A stretch of DNA of 64,000 nt from Streptomyces sp. GESEQ-35 (GTDB taxonomy: Bacteria > Actinomycetota > Actinomycetes > Streptomycetales > Streptomycetaceae): contig NZ_JAFFSX010000024.1 in assembly GCF_017948485.1 (NCBI RefSeq), forward strand, positions 62,001 to 126,000. Direction: 5' to 3'. Every line of letters begins with the position of its first letter. Position 1 is the first letter of the stretch. Positions 16,523-25,485 of the stretch are shown in pieces. Below the pieces are notes generated by a model. It was not told the origin of the DNA. It saw only the letters and a list, made by a program, of their open reading frames with translations, and searched no databases. The position numbers and the translations under genes are program-made.

Positions 16523-18001
16523 GTGCTAGACCAAGGCGCACCCCCGCACGACCGCAGTCAGACCGTCCCCGCTTCCCCGGGCGTCGGCGCGCGGCTGATG
16601 CGGCGCAAGCCCGTGGAACGCCTGGTCGCGGAGGGCGGCCAGGGTGAGGGAGGGTCGCTGCGCCGCTCGCTCGGGCTGTGGCAGCTGACCATGATCAGCA
16701 TCGGGGCCACGCTCGGCACCGGCATCTTCGTGGTGCTCGGCGACGCCGTGCCCGAGGCCGGCCCCGCGGTCACCCTCGCCTTCGTGATCGCCGGACTCAC
16801 GGCCTTGTTCTCGGCCCTTTCGTACGCGGAACTCGCGGGCAGCATCCCGGTCGCGGGCTCCTCGTACTCGTATGCATACGCAACGATGGGCGAACTCGTC
16901 GCCTGGGTCTGCGGCTGGTGCCTGGTGCTGGAGTACGGCGTGTCCGTGGCCGCCGTCGCGGTCGGCTGGGGCGAGTACCTCAATGAGCTGCTCGACGGGA
17001 CGATCGGGGTCACCATTCCGGCCGCCCTGTCCTCGGCGCCCGGTGAGGGCGGTGTCATCAACCTGCCCGCGCTGGTCGTCGTCCTGCTGGCGATGGTCTT
17101 CCTGCTCGGTGGCGTACGGGAGTCCGCCCGCGCCAACACGATCATGGTCGCCGTGAAGATCGCCGCGCTGGTGCTGTTCTGCGCGATCGGCTTCATGGGC
17201 TTCAAGTCCGGCAACTACGAGGACTTCATGCCGCTCGGCATGGCCGGGGTCAGTGCCGCCGGTGCCACGCTGTTCTTCTCGTACATCGGCTTCGACGCTG
17301 CCTCCACCGCCGGTGAGGAGGCGAAGAACCCCAAGAAGGACCTGCCGCGGGCGATCATGCTGTCGCTGATCATCGTCACCGCGCTCTACGTGCTCGTCGC
17401 GGCCGTCGCCGTCGGTGCCTGGAACTGGACCAAGTTCGAGGGCTCCGAGGCCTCCCTCGCCGCGATCATGAACGACGTCAGCGGCCAGAGCTTCTGGGGC
17501 ACCCTGCTCGCGCTCGGCGCGGTCATCTCCATCGCGAGCGTGGTCCTCACCGTGCTCTACGGCCAGACCCGCATCCTCTTCGCGATGTCCCGCGACGGCC
17601 TGGTGCCCAAGGCGCTCGGCAAGGTCCATGCCAAGACCGGTGCGCCGCGCCTCAACACGGTGATCGTGTCCCTGTTCTGCGGCGCGCTCGCCGCCCTGAT
17701 CCCGCTGGGCAAGCTCGTCGACGCCACCAGCATCGGCACGCTGTTCGCCTTCGCGCTGGTCAACATCGCGGTGATCATCCTGCGGTACCGGCGACCCGAG
17801 CTGGAGCGGACGTTCAAGGTGCCGTTCGGGCCGGTCCTGCCGGTCCTGGGCTTCGGCTTCTGCGCGTACAACATGTTCAGCCTCGACACCGTGACCTGGG
17901 CCGTCTTCGGGTGCTGGATGGCCGCCGGTCTCGTGTTCTACTTCAGTTACGGCTATCGCCGTTCCCGCCTCGCTGTAGCAGCCGTATCAGAAGTGAAGTG
18001 A
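16523..18001 (+). CDS. APC-family amino-acid permease (CAT-like)
   Basis: A 492-residue membrane protein of the amino acid-polyamine-organocation superfamily with about 12-14 hydrophobic segments. The first membrane helix carries the substrate-binding IGATLGTGIF motif, and PVAGSSYSYAYATMGE and IGFDAASTAGEEAKNPKKDLP are typical of cationic amino-acid transporter (CAT) relatives. GTG 16523 has AAGGAG upstream. An Lrp regulator starts 11 bases after the stop, probably in the same transcript. The motif shared with the davA promoter suggests lysine as substrate, which is inference. Confidence 0.88.
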   Translation: MLDQGAPPHDRSQTVPASPGVGARLMRRKPVERLVAEGGQGEGGSLRRSLGLWQLTMISIGATLGTGIFVVLGDAVPEAGPAVTLAFVIAGLTALFSALSYAELAGSIPVAGSSYSYAYATMGELVAWVCGWCLVLEYGVSVAAVAVGWGEYLNELLDGTIGVTIPAALSSAPGEGGVINLPALVVVLLAMVFLLGGVRESARANTIMVAVKIAALVLFCAIGFMGFKSGNYEDFMPLGMAGVSAAGATLFFSYIGFDAASTAGEEAKNPKKDLPRAIMLSLIIVTALYVLVAAVAVGAWNWTKFEGSEASLAAIMNDVSGQSFWGTLLALGAVISIASVVLTVLYGQTRILFAMSRDGLVPKALGKVHAKTGAPRLNTVIVSLFCGALAALIPLGKLVDATSIGTLFAFALVNIAVIILRYRRPELERTFKVPFGPVLPVLGFGFCAYNMFSLDTVTWAVFGCWMAAGLVFYFSYGYRRSRLAVAAVSEVK

Positions 18002-18011
18002 ACCACCCGCA

Positions 18012-18464
18012 GTGCTGAACGATCTCGACGAACGCATCGTGCACGCCCTCGCCGAGGACGCCCGCCGCTCCTACGCGGACATCGGGCAGCTGGTCGGCCT
18101 GTCCGCGCCCGCCGTGAAACGGCGCGTGGACCGGCTGCGCGCCATCGGGGCCATCACCGGTTTCACCGTACGGGTGGACCCGTCGGCGCTCGGCTGGGAG
18201 ACCGAGGGGTTCGTCGAGATCTACTGCCGGCACAACACCTCGCCGGAGACCATCCGGCGAGGCCTGGAGCGCTACCAGGAGGTCGTCGCCGCGTCGACCG
18301 TCACCGGAGACGCGGACGCGGTCGTCCAGGTCTTCGCCTCCGACATGCGCCACTTCGAGCGGGTGCTGGAGCGGATCGCGGGCGAGCCGTTCGTGGAGCG
18401 GACCAAGTCGGTGCTGGTGCTGTCGCCCTTGCTGCGCCGGTTCTCCTCGGGCTCGCCGACCTGA
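18012..18464 (+). CDS. Lrp/AsnC-family transcriptional regulator
   Basis: A 150-residue protein: winged helix-turn-helix at about 1-50 (LDERIVHALAEDARRSYADI, PAVKRRVDRLRAIG) and a RAM ligand-binding domain at about 60-140. Lrp regulators bind amino acids and form octamers on DNA. It begins with GTG only 11 bases after the permease stop without a strong ribosome site, so translation is probably coupled. It is the natural candidate to bind the GTGCAACGAA-type sites before the permease and davA. Confidence 0.88.
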   Translation: MLNDLDERIVHALAEDARRSYADIGQLVGLSAPAVKRRVDRLRAIGAITGFTVRVDPSALGWETEGFVEIYCRHNTSPETIRRGLERYQEVVAASTVTGDADAVVQVFASDMRHFERVLERIAGEPFVERTKSVLVLSPLLRRFSSGSPT

Positions 18465-18465
18465 C

Positions 18466-18915
18466 CTACTCCGCCCGGCGCCGGACCGCCGACAGCAGAC
18501 GTCCCACGACCAGGGCGTGTCCGCCCGAGCCGATGACCAGCAGCCGGTAGACCGCCCCGCCCGGACCGGGGAACCTGGCCCGCGTCTCGGCGCGCAGCCG
18601 GGTGCGGCCGTCCCCGGCCTCCTCCAGCCGGAAGACCAGGGCATACGTCGAGAAGTAGTGCCGCCCGACGAGCATCAGCTCCCTGCCGGGTTCCGCCAAG
18701 GCCACCCGGAATCCTGGAAACGTCGATCCCTGGGCCAACGGCCGCGGCCCGGACGCCGTCTGGTCGGCGCAGCCGACGAGCCGCGCATAGCCCCTCGCCC
18801 GGCCACTTTCGAAGGAACGCTCCAGGGCCTCCCCAAGGCTCCGCCAGACATCGGCAGCTTCCGCCGAGACAACCGTCGTGTGCTCGTCCACGTGAGCCAA
18901 CGCCGCGATCTCCAT
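18466..18915 (-). CDS. SRPBCC-like conserved protein
   Basis: A 149-residue protein without signal peptide. ALAHVDEHTTVVSAEAADVW at the start and YALVFRLEEAGDGRTRLRAETRA in the middle match the layout of SRPBCC (polyketide-cyclase/START-like) or DUF2867-type proteins that bind a hydrophobic ligand. ATG 18915 is the most upstream sensible start; its ribosome site is weak. Its end is one base from the convergent lrp stop. No partner or pathway is evident. Confidence 0.6.
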   Translation of the reverse strand: MEIAALAHVDEHTTVVSAEAADVWRSLGEALERSFESGRARGYARLVGCADQTASGPRPLAQGSTFPGFRVALAEPGRELMLVGRHYFSTYALVFRLEEAGDGRTRLRAETRARFPGPGGAVYRLLVIGSGGHALVVGRLLSAVRRRAE

Positions 18916-18932
18916 GAAGCCACGGTATCTGT

Positions 18933-18982
18933 GCGCCCCAAAGGGGCGCGGGGAACTGCGCGACCAGCCACAGACGACCCGC
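18933..18982. repeat. Dispersed Streptomyces repeat, copy A
   Basis: Begins with the perfect hairpin GCGCCCC-AAA-GGGGCGC and continues with GGGGAACTGCGCGACCAGCC and a GACGACCCGC tail. The reverse-complement of this sequence occurs as part of a larger structure at 37.46-37.53 kb and partly at 38.50 kb. Such intergenic repeats are widespread in Streptomyces chromosomes. Here it lies after the gntR gene and could act as its terminator. Confidence 0.7.
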
Positions 18983-19011
18983 ACCCGGCAACCGACCGTA
19001 GGTCCCGAGCC

Positions 19012-19752
19012 CTACTCCGCCGTCTTCCGAGCCAACGCATTGTTGCCAATGGAGTTGTACACACTGAAGCTCACCGCATCCGACCGATACCGGTCGTCCG
19101 ACCACTCCACCGGCCGACCCTCCCGCGTCGTGGTCACCCGCCGCACCCGCAACAGCGGACTGGTACGCCGCACCAAAAGCAACTCGGCATCCTGCGCACC
19201 CGCCGCCACCGCGTCGATGACGTGCTCCCCGTAGGCGAAGACCAGCCCGGTGCCATCGAGCAGCCGCTGCGTCACGGAAGCGCAGTCCGGCTCGATCGGC
19301 TCGACCGCGGGGGCGATCCAGTCGGCGTACACCGTCCGCTCCAGCAGGACCGGCTCACCGTCCAGACCGCGCACGCGCAGCACGTGCAACACCGGTGTCC
19401 CTTCGCGCAGATGGAGCCGTACGGCGTCCTCGGTGGTCGCCGGACGGTAGTCCTGGGCGACGACCTGACCGGTCGCCTCGCGGCCCATCGCGCGCGCCCA
19501 CTGGGCGAAGCTGCGCAGCTCGGCGAAGCTCTGGCTGCGCCGACTGGCCAGCACCATCCGGCGGGCGCCCTGGCGGGAGCCGATGAGCCCCTCGGCGGTC
19601 AGCGCCGCGACGGCCTGGCGGACCGTTCCGCGCGAGACGCCGTAGTGGCCCGCGAGGTCCGTCTCGGCCGGCAGCAGGCTGCCGACTGTGTACTCCTCGC
19701 GGTCGATCGCCCGCCGCAGCTCGTCGGCGATCTCCTCGTGTCGCGCCGCCAT
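19012..19752 (-). CDS. GntR-family regulator, HutC/UTRA subfamily
   Basis: A 246-residue regulator. Residues about 5-70 form the GntR winged helix (LLPAETDLAGHYGVSRGTVR), and about 90-235 form the UTRA ligand domain (GTPVLHVLRVRGLDGEPVLL ... RYRSDAVSFSVY). UTRA regulators such as PhnF respond to small phosphorylated or amino-sugar ligands. It is divergent from the ABC importer at 20-24 kb; the perfect inverted repeat at 19905-19922 and the CTGTGCACAG palindrome at 19774-19783 in the shared upstream region are candidate operators. Likely local regulator of that importer. Confidence 0.85.
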   Translation of the reverse strand: MAARHEEIADELRRAIDREEYTVGSLLPAETDLAGHYGVSRGTVRQAVAALTAEGLIGSRQGARRMVLASRRSQSFAELRSFAQWARAMGREATGQVVAQDYRPATTEDAVRLHLREGTPVLHVLRVRGLDGEPVLLERTVYADWIAPAVEPIEPDCASVTQRLLDGTGLVFAYGEHVIDAVAAGAQDAELLLVRRTSPLLRVRRVTTTREGRPVEWSDDRYRSDAVSFSVYNSIGNNALARKTAE

Positions 19753-19904
19753 GCTTCCCCTCTGAGTCGGCCACTGTGCACAGCGTGACCAGCCTAGTCG
19801 ACGTACCTTGGTGATCCGTGTCAGTCAGGACTGTGCAGGTTCTAGGAGCTCAGGGTTTCTCCACTGTTTACGAACACGACACCAGTTGCCGCCTTACTAA
19901 GGCC

Positions 19905-19922
19905 AACTTGTTCAGACAAGTT
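19905..19922. promoter_or_regulatory. Perfect inverted repeat, candidate GntR operator
   Basis: AACTTGT-TCAG-ACAAGTT, a perfect 7-bp inverted repeat, 45 bases before the binding-protein start. Sites of the form TTGTnnnnACAA suit GntR/HutC regulators; the divergent gntR gene is the obvious candidate. Confidence 0.65.
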
Positions 19923-19967
19923 CTCCCTGTTTGGCTCCTGCACCCTCGCGCGTCCCCTGGAGAAGCC

Positions 19968-21113
19968 GTGACCGTGTCCCTGCCGAGAACAGCCGCCCTC
20001 GGCGTCATCGCCGCCCTCGCCCTGAGCGCCTGTGGCGCCGCCCCCGACGACGAGTCCACCACCGCCGACGGCAAGAGCGCCGCCACCGCCACCTCCGCCG
20101 CCGAGTTCGGAGGCATGGACGCGCTGGTGACGGCCGCCAAGAAGGAGGGCACGCTCAACGCCATCGCGCTGCCCCGCGACTGGGCCAACTACGGCGCCCT
20201 GATCGACGGCTTCCAGAAGAAGTACGGCATCAAGATCTCGGTCGAGAACCCGGACGGTTCCAGCCAGGACGAGATCAACGCCGTCACGTCGAGGAAGGGC
20301 CAGGACCGTGCACCCGACGTCCTCGACCTCGGCAGCTCCTTCGCGCTGAGCGCCGCCCAGCAGGGCCTGCTCGCGCCGTACAAGGTGGCGTCCTTCGCCG
20401 ACATCCCCGAGGGCCAGAAGGACGCGCAGGCCCGCTGGTACAACGACTACGGCGGCTACATCTCCATCGGCTGCGACGCCAAGCGCGTCAAGACCTGCCC
20501 GACCACCTTCGCGGACCTGCTCAAGCCCGAGTACAAGGGTCAGGTCGCCCTCAACGGCAACCCCACCAAGTCCGGTTCGGCCTTCGGCGGCGTCTACGCG
20601 GCGGCCCTCGCCCACGGCGGCTCCTTCGACGACATCCAGCCCGGCCTCGACTTCTTCGCCGAGCTGAAGAAGAACGGCAACTACACGCCCGTCGAGTCCA
20701 CCCCGGCCACCGTCGAAAAGGGCGAGACCCCGATCAGCATCGACTGGGACTACCTGAACGCCGGTTACGCCGACGAGTTCACGTCCAAGGGCGTGGACTG
20801 GAAGGTCGCCGTCCCGACCGACGGCCAGTTCTCGCAGTACTACTCGCAGGCCATCAACAAGGACGCCCCACACCCGGCGACCGCCCGCCTGTGGCAGGAG
20901 TACCTCTACAGCGCCGAGGGCCAGAACCTGTGGCTCAAGGGGTACGCCCGCCCGGTCCTGATGACCGCCATGGAGAAGGCCGGCACCCTCGACAAGACGG
21001 CCGCCGCCAAGCTCCCCGAGGTCTCCGGGACGCCCACCTTCCCGACCGAGGAGCAGCAGGCCAAGGCCAAGACGGTCCTCGGGCAGGGCTGGGCGAAGGC
21101 CGTCTCCGGATGA
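19968..21113 (+). CDS. ABC transporter substrate-binding lipoprotein (PhnS/thiamine-iron type)
   Basis: A 381-residue lipoprotein: the lipobox LALSAC lies at the end of the signal peptide. The mature part has AAKKEGTLNAIALPRDWANY and GSSFALSAAQQGLLAPY, typical of family 6 binding proteins (2-aminoethylphosphonate, putrescine, iron, thiamine). GTG 19968 follows CTGGAG. Its stop overlaps the next permease start (ATGA). The ligand is not known; the HAD/EEP enzyme at the end of the operon points to a phospho-compound. Confidence 0.85.
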   Translation: MTVSLPRTAALGVIAALALSACGAAPDDESTTADGKSAATATSAAEFGGMDALVTAAKKEGTLNAIALPRDWANYGALIDGFQKKYGIKISVENPDGSSQDEINAVTSRKGQDRAPDVLDLGSSFALSAAQQGLLAPYKVASFADIPEGQKDAQARWYNDYGGYISIGCDAKRVKTCPTTFADLLKPEYKGQVALNGNPTKSGSAFGGVYAAALAHGGSFDDIQPGLDFFAELKKNGNYTPVESTPATVEKGETPISIDWDYLNAGYADEFTSKGVDWKVAVPTDGQFSQYYSQAINKDAPHPATARLWQEYLYSAEGQNLWLKGYARPVLMTAMEKAGTLDKTAAAKLPEVSGTPTFPTEEQQAKAKTVLGQGWAKAVSG

Positions 21114-22006
21114 CGGCCACCGCCGTACGGGTCGACTCGGCGCCCGCCGCTGCGGTGAAGCGGCGGCGCCGGTCGCTCGGCTGGGTCGCCGTCGTCCCGC
21201 TGCTCGCCTTCACCGCCGTGGCCTTCGGCCTGCCCGCCCTGGCCATGCTGGACGGCGCGTTCACCGTCAAGGACCCGGTCAGCGGCGCCACTTCGTACAC
21301 CGTGGACAACCTGACGTCCTCGCTACAGGGGGCGTACCTCACGGCCCTGCTCGGCAGTGTGAAGCTGTCGGCCGTGTCGGCGGCGCTGGCCGCGCTGTTC
21401 GGGCTGCCGCTCGCGCAGGCCGTGGTCACCTCCCGGTTCAGCGCGCTGCGCGAGGCCGTGCTCACCGCGTCCGGTGTCCTCGCCAACTTCGGCGGGGTTC
21501 CGCTGGCCTTCGCGTTCGTCGCCACCCTCGGCAACGCGGGCGTGCTCACCCGGCACCTGGGCCTGACCGACAAGGGCTGGGACCTCTACAGCTTCTGGGG
21601 ACTGGTCATCGTCTACCTGTACTTCCTGATCCCGCTGATGGTCCTCACCATCACCCCGGCCCTCGACGGACTGCGCTCCCAGTGGCGCGAGGCCGCCCAG
21701 AACAACGGCGCCACGCCCACGCAGTACTGGCGGCATGTCGCCCTGCCGGTGCTGCTGCCCTCGCTGATGGGCGGGCTCGTGCTGCTCTTCGGCAGCGCGT
21801 TCGCCGCGTACGCCACCGCCGCAGCCATGGTCGGCAGTTCGATCCCGCTGGTCACCCTCCAGATCGCCGACGCGATCTCCGGCAACGTGCTCGTCGGCCA
21901 GGAGAACGTGGCGCTCGCCCTCAGCCTCGACATGGTCCTGGTGGCCGGACTGGTGATGGCCGTGTACCTGCCCCTTCAGCGAAGGAGCGCCCGATGGCTC
22001 GCCTGA
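21110..22006 (+). CDS. ABC transporter permease (PhnT/PotB type)
   Basis: A 298-residue permease with six hydrophobic segments and the coupling loop WREAAQNNGATPTQYWRHVALP. It overlaps the binding-protein gene by 4 bases and the next permease by 13 bases, so the operon is translationally coupled. Family relatives import polyamines, iron or phosphonates. Confidence 0.88.
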   Translation: MTATAVRVDSAPAAAVKRRRRSLGWVAVVPLLAFTAVAFGLPALAMLDGAFTVKDPVSGATSYTVDNLTSSLQGAYLTALLGSVKLSAVSAALAALFGLPLAQAVVTSRFSALREAVLTASGVLANFGGVPLAFAFVATLGNAGVLTRHLGLTDKGWDLYSFWGLVIVYLYFLIPLMVLTITPALDGLRSQWREAAQNNGATPTQYWRHVALPVLLPSLMGGLVLLFGSAFAAYATAAAMVGSSIPLVTLQIADAISGNVLVGQENVALALSLDMVLVAGLVMAVYLPLQRRSARWLA

Positions 22007-22806
22007 ACCTGTGGCGCTGGGGCGTGCTCGGCCTCGCCGGCCTGTACTTCCTGGTGCCGCTGGCTGCGTCGGTCGTCTTCACGGTCGACGTGCCCGGCCG
22101 GGGCGTCACCTTCGACGCCTACACACAGATCTTCGCCACCGACGGCTTCACCTCCAGCCTGCTGCTCTCACTGGAGCTGGCCGTTGCCACCATCGTCCTC
22201 GTCCTGCTGCTGATGGTGCCCGCCATGGTCGCGCTGCGGCTCGGCGCGCCCCGGCTGCGGCCGGTGGTGGAGGTGGTGTGCTCGCTGCCGCTAGTCGTGC
22301 CGCCGATCGCGTTCGTCGCCGGTATGGGCACGGTCCTGAAGTGGGGGCCCGAACACCTCTCCCGGACCCCGCTGTTCCAGACCTTCGTGGCGATCCAGAA
22401 CCCGGACTTCCCCTTCGTCCTCGTCCTGGCCTACGTCGTGATGGCACTGCCCTTCGTGTACCGGGCGCTGGACGCCGGGCTGCGTGCCGTCGACGTCCGC
22501 ACCCTCGTCGAGGCCGCCCGCAGCTGCGGGGCCGGCTGGCCGCAGGCTCTCCTCCAGGCAGTCCTGCCCAATCTGCGCGGCGCGCTCCTCAACGCCTCCT
22601 TCCTCACGCTGGCCCTGGTGCTCGGCGAGTTCACCGTGGCGCAGCTGCTGGGCTTCCAGCCCTTCGCCGTGTGGATCGTCAACGTCAGCGGCTCGCAGGC
22701 CCAGCTCTCCGTCGCCGTGTCCGTGCTCAGCCTGCTGGTGACGTGGGTGCTGCTCCTCGTCCTGGCCGGCTTCGGCGGACGTACCCGTACTACTTCCCGG
22801 GGATGA
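21994..22806 (+). CDS. ABC transporter permease (PhnV/PotC type)
   Basis: A 270-residue second permease with six membrane segments; the coupling loop is LVEAARSCGAGWPQALLQAVLP. ATG 21994 has GAAGGAG upstream, inside the 3' end of the first permease gene. The ATPase gene begins three bases after its stop. Together the two permeases form the channel of a type I importer. Confidence 0.88.
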   Translation: MARLNLWRWGVLGLAGLYFLVPLAASVVFTVDVPGRGVTFDAYTQIFATDGFTSSLLLSLELAVATIVLVLLLMVPAMVALRLGAPRLRPVVEVVCSLPLVVPPIAFVAGMGTVLKWGPEHLSRTPLFQTFVAIQNPDFPFVLVLAYVVMALPFVYRALDAGLRAVDVRTLVEAARSCGAGWPQALLQAVLPNLRGALLNASFLTLALVLGEFTVAQLLGFQPFAVWIVNVSGSQAQLSVAVSVLSLLVTWVLLLVLAGFGGRTRTTSRG

Positions 22807-22809
22807 ACC

Positions 22810-23877
22810 ATGACCGTTCTTGAACTGACCTCGACGAAGGCGGCGACCGTCGAATTCCGGGGACTCCGAAGGGAGTTCGGCGCGACCGTCGCCCTCGACG
22901 GCCTCGACCTGACCGTCCAGCCGGGTGAACTCCTCGCCCTGCTCGGCCCGTCCGGCTGCGGCAAGACCACCGCGCTGCGCATGCTCGCCGGCTTCGAACA
23001 CCCCGACTCCGGCGAGGTGCTGGTCGACGGCGAGGACGTCTCACGGGTCCCGGCCCATCGCCGCGACGCCGGGATGGTCTTCCAGTCGTACAGCCTCTTC
23101 CCGCATCTCGACGCGCTCGACAACGTGGCCTTCGGACTGCGCATGCGCAAGGTGCGTACGAGCGAACGGCGGGCGCGTGCCGCCGAGTTGCTGGAGCTGG
23201 TGGGCCTCGCCGACAAGGGCGGACGGTTCCCGCACGAGCTCTCCGGCGGTCAGCAGCAGCGCGTCGCCCTGGCCCGCGCGCTCGCCCTGCGCCCGCGTGT
23301 CCTGCTTCTCGACGAACCGCTGTCGGCGCTCGACGCCAAGGTGCGGCTCAGCCTCCGCGAGGAGATCCGGCGGCTCCAGCAGGAACTCGGCATCACCACC
23401 CTCTTCGTCACCCACGACCAGGAGGAGGCCCTGTCCATGGCGGACCGGGTCGCCGTGATGCACGCCGGACGGCTCGAACAGTGCGCGGCCCCGGCCGAGT
23501 TGTACGGCCGTCCCGCCACCGCCTTCGTCGCCGAGTTCGTCGGCACGATGAGCCGGATCCCGGGCCGGTCGGTCCAGGGCGAGGCCGAGGTGCTCGGGCA
23601 GCGGCTGCCGGTCGACGGTCCCGTGCCGTCGGCGACCGAGGTGGACGTGCTGGTGCGGCCCGAGGCCGTGCGGGTACGGGCCGAGGTCGACGGGGCCGCG
23701 CGTGTGGTCGCCACGTCCTTCCTGGGTGCGGCCGTCCGCGTCACCGTCAAGCTCGCCGACGGCACCGAGGTCAAGGCCGATCTGCCCGCGCACGAGGCCA
23801 CCGATCTGGTCGCCGGTGCCGCCGTACGCGTGTCGCTGCCCCAGCGGCCGGTGCTGGTGGCGGAACGTCAACGCTGA
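22810..23877 (+). CDS. ABC transporter ATPase (PotA/PhnT-like)
   Basis: A 355-residue ATPase. Walker A GPSGCGKTT (about 50-58), Q-loop FQSYSLFPHL, signature LSGGQQQR, Walker B VLLLDEPLSALD and switch THDQEEAL are all intact. The C-terminal third (about 245-355) is a TOBE-type regulatory domain. It drives the importer encoded by the three genes before it. ATG 22810 lies directly after the permease stop. Confidence 0.92.
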   Translation: MTVLELTSTKAATVEFRGLRREFGATVALDGLDLTVQPGELLALLGPSGCGKTTALRMLAGFEHPDSGEVLVDGEDVSRVPAHRRDAGMVFQSYSLFPHLDALDNVAFGLRMRKVRTSERRARAAELLELVGLADKGGRFPHELSGGQQQRVALARALALRPRVLLLDEPLSALDAKVRLSLREEIRRLQQELGITTLFVTHDQEEALSMADRVAVMHAGRLEQCAAPAELYGRPATAFVAEFVGTMSRIPGRSVQGEAEVLGQRLPVDGPVPSATEVDVLVRPEAVRVRAEVDGAARVVATSFLGAAVRVTVKLADGTEVKADLPAHEATDLVAGAAVRVSLPQRPVLVAERQR

Positions 23878-23925
23878 CCGCAGCCGCCGTACACCATGCA
23901 ATCCCCCCACCTGAAAGAGACCACC

Positions 23926-25380
23926 GTGACCCGACTCCCGCTCCAGGCCGTCCTGTTCGACATGGACGGCACGCTCGTCGACACCGAGCGGCTGTGGTGG
24001 GAGGCGGTGGAACAGGTGGCCGGCCGGACGCTGACCGAAGCGGACCGGCCGGAGGTGCTCGGGCGACCCGTCGAGCACACCGCCGCCTGGCTCGCCACGG
24101 CCACCGGCACCCCGGCCGAGACGCTGGCCGACGTGCTCCACCGGGAGTTCGCGGACCGCGTCCGCACCGGCATCGTGCCCCGCCCGGGCGCGCTCGACCT
24201 GCTCGACGCCCTGGCCCGGGAGAGCGTACCGACGGCCCTGGTGACCGCGTCCCCGAGAGCCGTTGCCGACATCGTCCTCGAAGCCCTGGGCGGCGCGAGC
24301 CGCTTCGCCGTCTCCGTCACCACCGACGACACCGAGCGCACCAAGCCCGCCCCCGATCCCTACCTCGCCGCCTGCCGCAGCCTCGGCGTCGACCCGCGGG
24401 CCTGCGTGGCCGTCGAGGACACGGAGACCGGCGTCGCCTCCGCCGAGGCGGCGGGGTGCGCGGTGCTCGCCGTTCCCTCGCTCGCGCCCATCGAGGCGGG
24501 GCCCGGCCGGACCGTCCTGGCCAGCCTGACGGGCGTCACCCCGGGGCAGCTGGGCGCCCTGCTGCCGCACCGGCTGCGCGTCATGACCTGGAACCTCTGG
24601 TACGGCGGCACGAAGGTGCAATACCACCGGGCCAAGCAGCTCAAGGTCATCGCGGAGACCGACGTGGACGTGGTCGGGCTTCAGGAGACGTACGGCACCG
24701 CCGCCGAGGAACTGGCCGAGGCGCTCGGCTGGTACCACCACCGGGCCGGCGAGAACCTCGGGATCATCAGCCGCCACCCGATCACGGCCCCCCTCGGCGA
24801 CCCGGACGTCGGCTTCTACGGGGCGGCCGGAGCCCGTATCGCCGTAGGAGGCCAGGAGGTGGATGTCTGGACGGTGCATCTGGACTACACGCCGTACGGG
24901 CCTTACGAATCCGCCTTCGACGGGCTGCCGGCCGGCGATCTGATCGCCCACGAGGAGGTCCGGCTCGACCAGATGCGGGACACCCTGCGCCGGATCGACG
25001 ACAGCGTGCCGGCCGTCCTCGTGGGCGACTTCAACAGCCCCTCCCACCTCGACTGGCCGGACGTTGAATGGCCGGTCACGAAGGCGGCCGAGGAGGCCGG
25101 CTTCCGCGACTCCTACCGCGAGGCCCACCCGGACCCCGTACGGGACCCCGGCCACACCTGGTCCCCGGTCCACGCCGAGCACGAGGACGGCAGCGGCCGC
25201 CCGGAGCCGCAGGACCGGATCGACTTCGTCCTGCACCGGGGGCTGCGGGTGCTCGACTCCGAGACGTACGTCTGCGGCACCCCGCGGGCCTGGCCGGACG
25301 TCGAGGACAACGACTGGCCGTCCGACCACGCCGCCGTGATCACCACTTTTTCGCTGGGCAACGGGACCCGACCTGCCTAA
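23926..25380 (+). CDS. HAD phosphatase fused to an endonuclease/exonuclease/phosphatase domain
   Basis: A 484-residue two-domain protein. Residues 1-210 are a HAD hydrolase with FDMDGTLVDTE (D12, D14), a VTAS motif II, KPAPDPY and a VAVEDTETG metal site. Residues about 217-480 are an EEP-fold metal phosphodiesterase/phosphatase with MTWNLWYGG, LQETYG, VGDFNSP and SDHAAV. The pair would cut a phosphodiester and then a phosphomonoester, or two phosphates of one molecule. It has no signal peptide and follows the ABC importer, so it probably acts on an imported organophosphate. GTG 23926 with GAAAGAG is preferred to ATG 23896. Both catalytic centres look complete. Confidence 0.8.
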   Translation: MTRLPLQAVLFDMDGTLVDTERLWWEAVEQVAGRTLTEADRPEVLGRPVEHTAAWLATATGTPAETLADVLHREFADRVRTGIVPRPGALDLLDALARESVPTALVTASPRAVADIVLEALGGASRFAVSVTTDDTERTKPAPDPYLAACRSLGVDPRACVAVEDTETGVASAEAAGCAVLAVPSLAPIEAGPGRTVLASLTGVTPGQLGALLPHRLRVMTWNLWYGGTKVQYHRAKQLKVIAETDVDVVGLQETYGTAAEELAEALGWYHHRAGENLGIISRHPITAPLGDPDVGFYGAAGARIAVGGQEVDVWTVHLDYTPYGPYESAFDGLPAGDLIAHEEVRLDQMRDTLRRIDDSVPAVLVGDFNSPSHLDWPDVEWPVTKAAEEAGFRDSYREAHPDPVRDPGHTWSPVHAEHEDGSGRPEPQDRIDFVLHRGLRVLDSETYVCGTPRAWPDVEDNDWPSDHAAVITTFSLGNGTRPA

Positions 25381-25485
25381 CATCGGTGTCATGACCTGGC
25401 GACATTGATCCACCAGCCGTGCCTCCCGAGGGCCGCCTCGGACGCCGTACCCACGACGTCCGAACCGCCCTTCCGGGAAGGCCAC

